7,041 nucleotides of DNA from an uncultured Devosia sp. (GTDB lineage: Bacteria; Pseudomonadota; Alphaproteobacteria; Rhizobiales; Devosiaceae), in NCBI GenBank assembly GCA_946481445.1, contig CAMLOA010000092.1, positions 1-7,041 of the forward strand. The letters run 5' to 3'. Every line of letters starts with the position of its first letter. The first letter of the stretch is position 1. Positions 6,428 through 7,041 of this stretch are shown here, in pieces. Under the pieces are notes generated by a model, which ran no database searches, was not told the origin of the DNA, and saw only the letters and a list, made by a program, of their open reading frames with translations. A program made the position numbers and the translations under genes.

Positions 6428-6458
6428 ACGCAGATGATGCGGTTGAGGCAGCATTGGC

Positions 6459-7041
6459 ATGGAGAGCCCGGTGAACCACCATCCGAGCGACGACAGTTTC
6501 AGTCTTGATGGCGACACGCTGCACGAAGAGTGCGGCGTGTTTGGCATTTTGGGGCATAGCGATGCCTCCACCCTGACGGCGCTGGGCCTGCACGCCTTGC
6601 AGCATCGCGGGCAGGAGGCGGCCGGCATCGTCAGCTTCGACGGCAAGCAGTTCTATACCGAAAAGCGCATGGGCCTGGTGGGTGACCACTATACCGACCC
6701 GGCCGTGCTCGCCCGCCTGCCCGGCTCGATCGCCATCGGCCATACGCGCTACTCCACCACCGGGGAGGTGGCGCTGCGCAACGTCCAGCCGCTGTTTGCC
6801 GAACTCGAAGCAGGCGGCATCGCCATTGCGCACAACGGCAATTTCACCAACGGCCTCACCCTGCGCCGCCAGATCATTGCCACCGGCGCCATCTGCCAGT
6901 CGACCTCCGACACCGAGGTGGTGCTGCACCTGATCGCCCGCTCGCGGCATTCCTCGAGCACGGACCGTTTCATCGATGCCATCCGGCAGATGGAAGGCGG
7001 CTATGCCATGCTGGCGATGACGCGCACCAAGCTGATCGCGG
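6459..7041 (+). CDS. purF: Amidophosphoribosyltransferase, N-terminal part (runs off window end)
   Basis: PurF makes 5-phosphoribosylamine from PRPP and glutamine, the first committed step of purine synthesis. The window contains 194 codons, essentially the Ntn-type glutaminase domain; the phosphoribosyltransferase domain lies beyond the end. The nucleophile is Cys25 in LHEECGVFGI; in this class the residues before it are a propeptide removed by self-cleavage, here up to 24 residues. Other motifs: LQHRGQEAAGI (47-57), HTRYSTTGE (95-103, Arg97), AHNGNFTN (124-131, Asn126 and Gly127) and STSDTE (148-153, Asp151), all matching glutamine-binding residues of E. coli PurF. The start is ambiguous: ATG at 6459 has GAGG 10 nt upstream, while GTG at 6471 has GGAGAG at better spacing; either leaves a short propeptide. 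cvpA is the upstream neighbour. Confidence 0.95.
   Translation, partial: MESPVNHHPSDDSFSLDGDTLHEECGVFGILGHSDASTLTALGLHALQHRGQEAAGIVSFDGKQFYTEKRMGLVGDHYTDPAVLARLPGSIAIGHTRYSTTGEVALRNVQPLFAELEAGGIAIAHNGNFTNGLTLRRQIIATGAICQSTSDTEVVLHLIARSRHSSSTDRFIDAIRQMEGGYAMLAMTRTKLIA
6461..6466 (+). promoter_or_regulatory. Shine-Dalgarno for an alternative purF GTG start
   Basis: GGAGAG here lies 4 nt from GTG 6471 (6 nt counted from GGAG), close to ideal spacing, and overlaps the coding sequence if the ATG at 6459 is used. GTG 6471 is in the same frame and would shorten the propeptide from 24 to 20 residues. This site argues that the GTG may be the true start. Confidence 0.4.

Overview
This is a GC-rich bacterial chromosomal segment with every confident gene on the + strand. 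Gene content and order (end of rplI, dnaB, alr, radA, cvpA, start of purF) match a core block widely conserved in Alphaproteobacteria, especially Hyphomicrobiales (Rhizobiales). The proteins agree: L9 has an acidic C-terminal extension, DnaB has a short insert after the Walker A region that I associate with alphaproteobacteria, and RadA is of the same type. A Devosia-like organism is a reasonable guess, but the sequence alone does not fix the genus.

Layout. Positions 1-191 hold the C-terminal end of ribosomal protein L9, closed by a strong intrinsic terminator (214-246). A small secreted protein of unknown function follows (286-699). A 176-bp regulatory gap (700-875) contains a DnaA-box-like nonamer and several TTAA-type motifs and leads into dnaB (876-2360), the replicative helicase. 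alr (2363-3493), alanine racemase, starts 2 bp after dnaB. A 111-bp gap then leads to a DUF1697-family gene (3605-4147), which is followed after only 3 bp by radA (4151-5551, TTG start). A 119-bp gap with a candidate promoter precedes cvpA (5671-6306), and a 152-bp gap with two small hairpins precedes purF (6459 to the window end, incomplete).

How the genes relate. The block combines replication and repair (dnaB, radA), cell-wall precursor supply (alr gives D-alanine) and purine synthesis (purF, with cvpA as its usual upstream neighbour). The likely transcription units are the end of the rpsF-rpsR-rplI type operon, the secreted-protein gene, dnaB-alr, DUF1697-radA, and cvpA-purF; these are inferred from spacing.

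Novelty. I see no mobile element, CRISPR array, RNA gene, toxin-antitoxin pair or defence cassette, and I do not think the window holds an undescribed system. The points worth a second look are modest: the control region of dnaB, a histidine at the usual carbamyl-lysine position of Alr, the DUF1697 gene placed between alr and radA with a possible overlapping upstream ORF, the uncharacterised secreted protein, and an ambiguous purF start.
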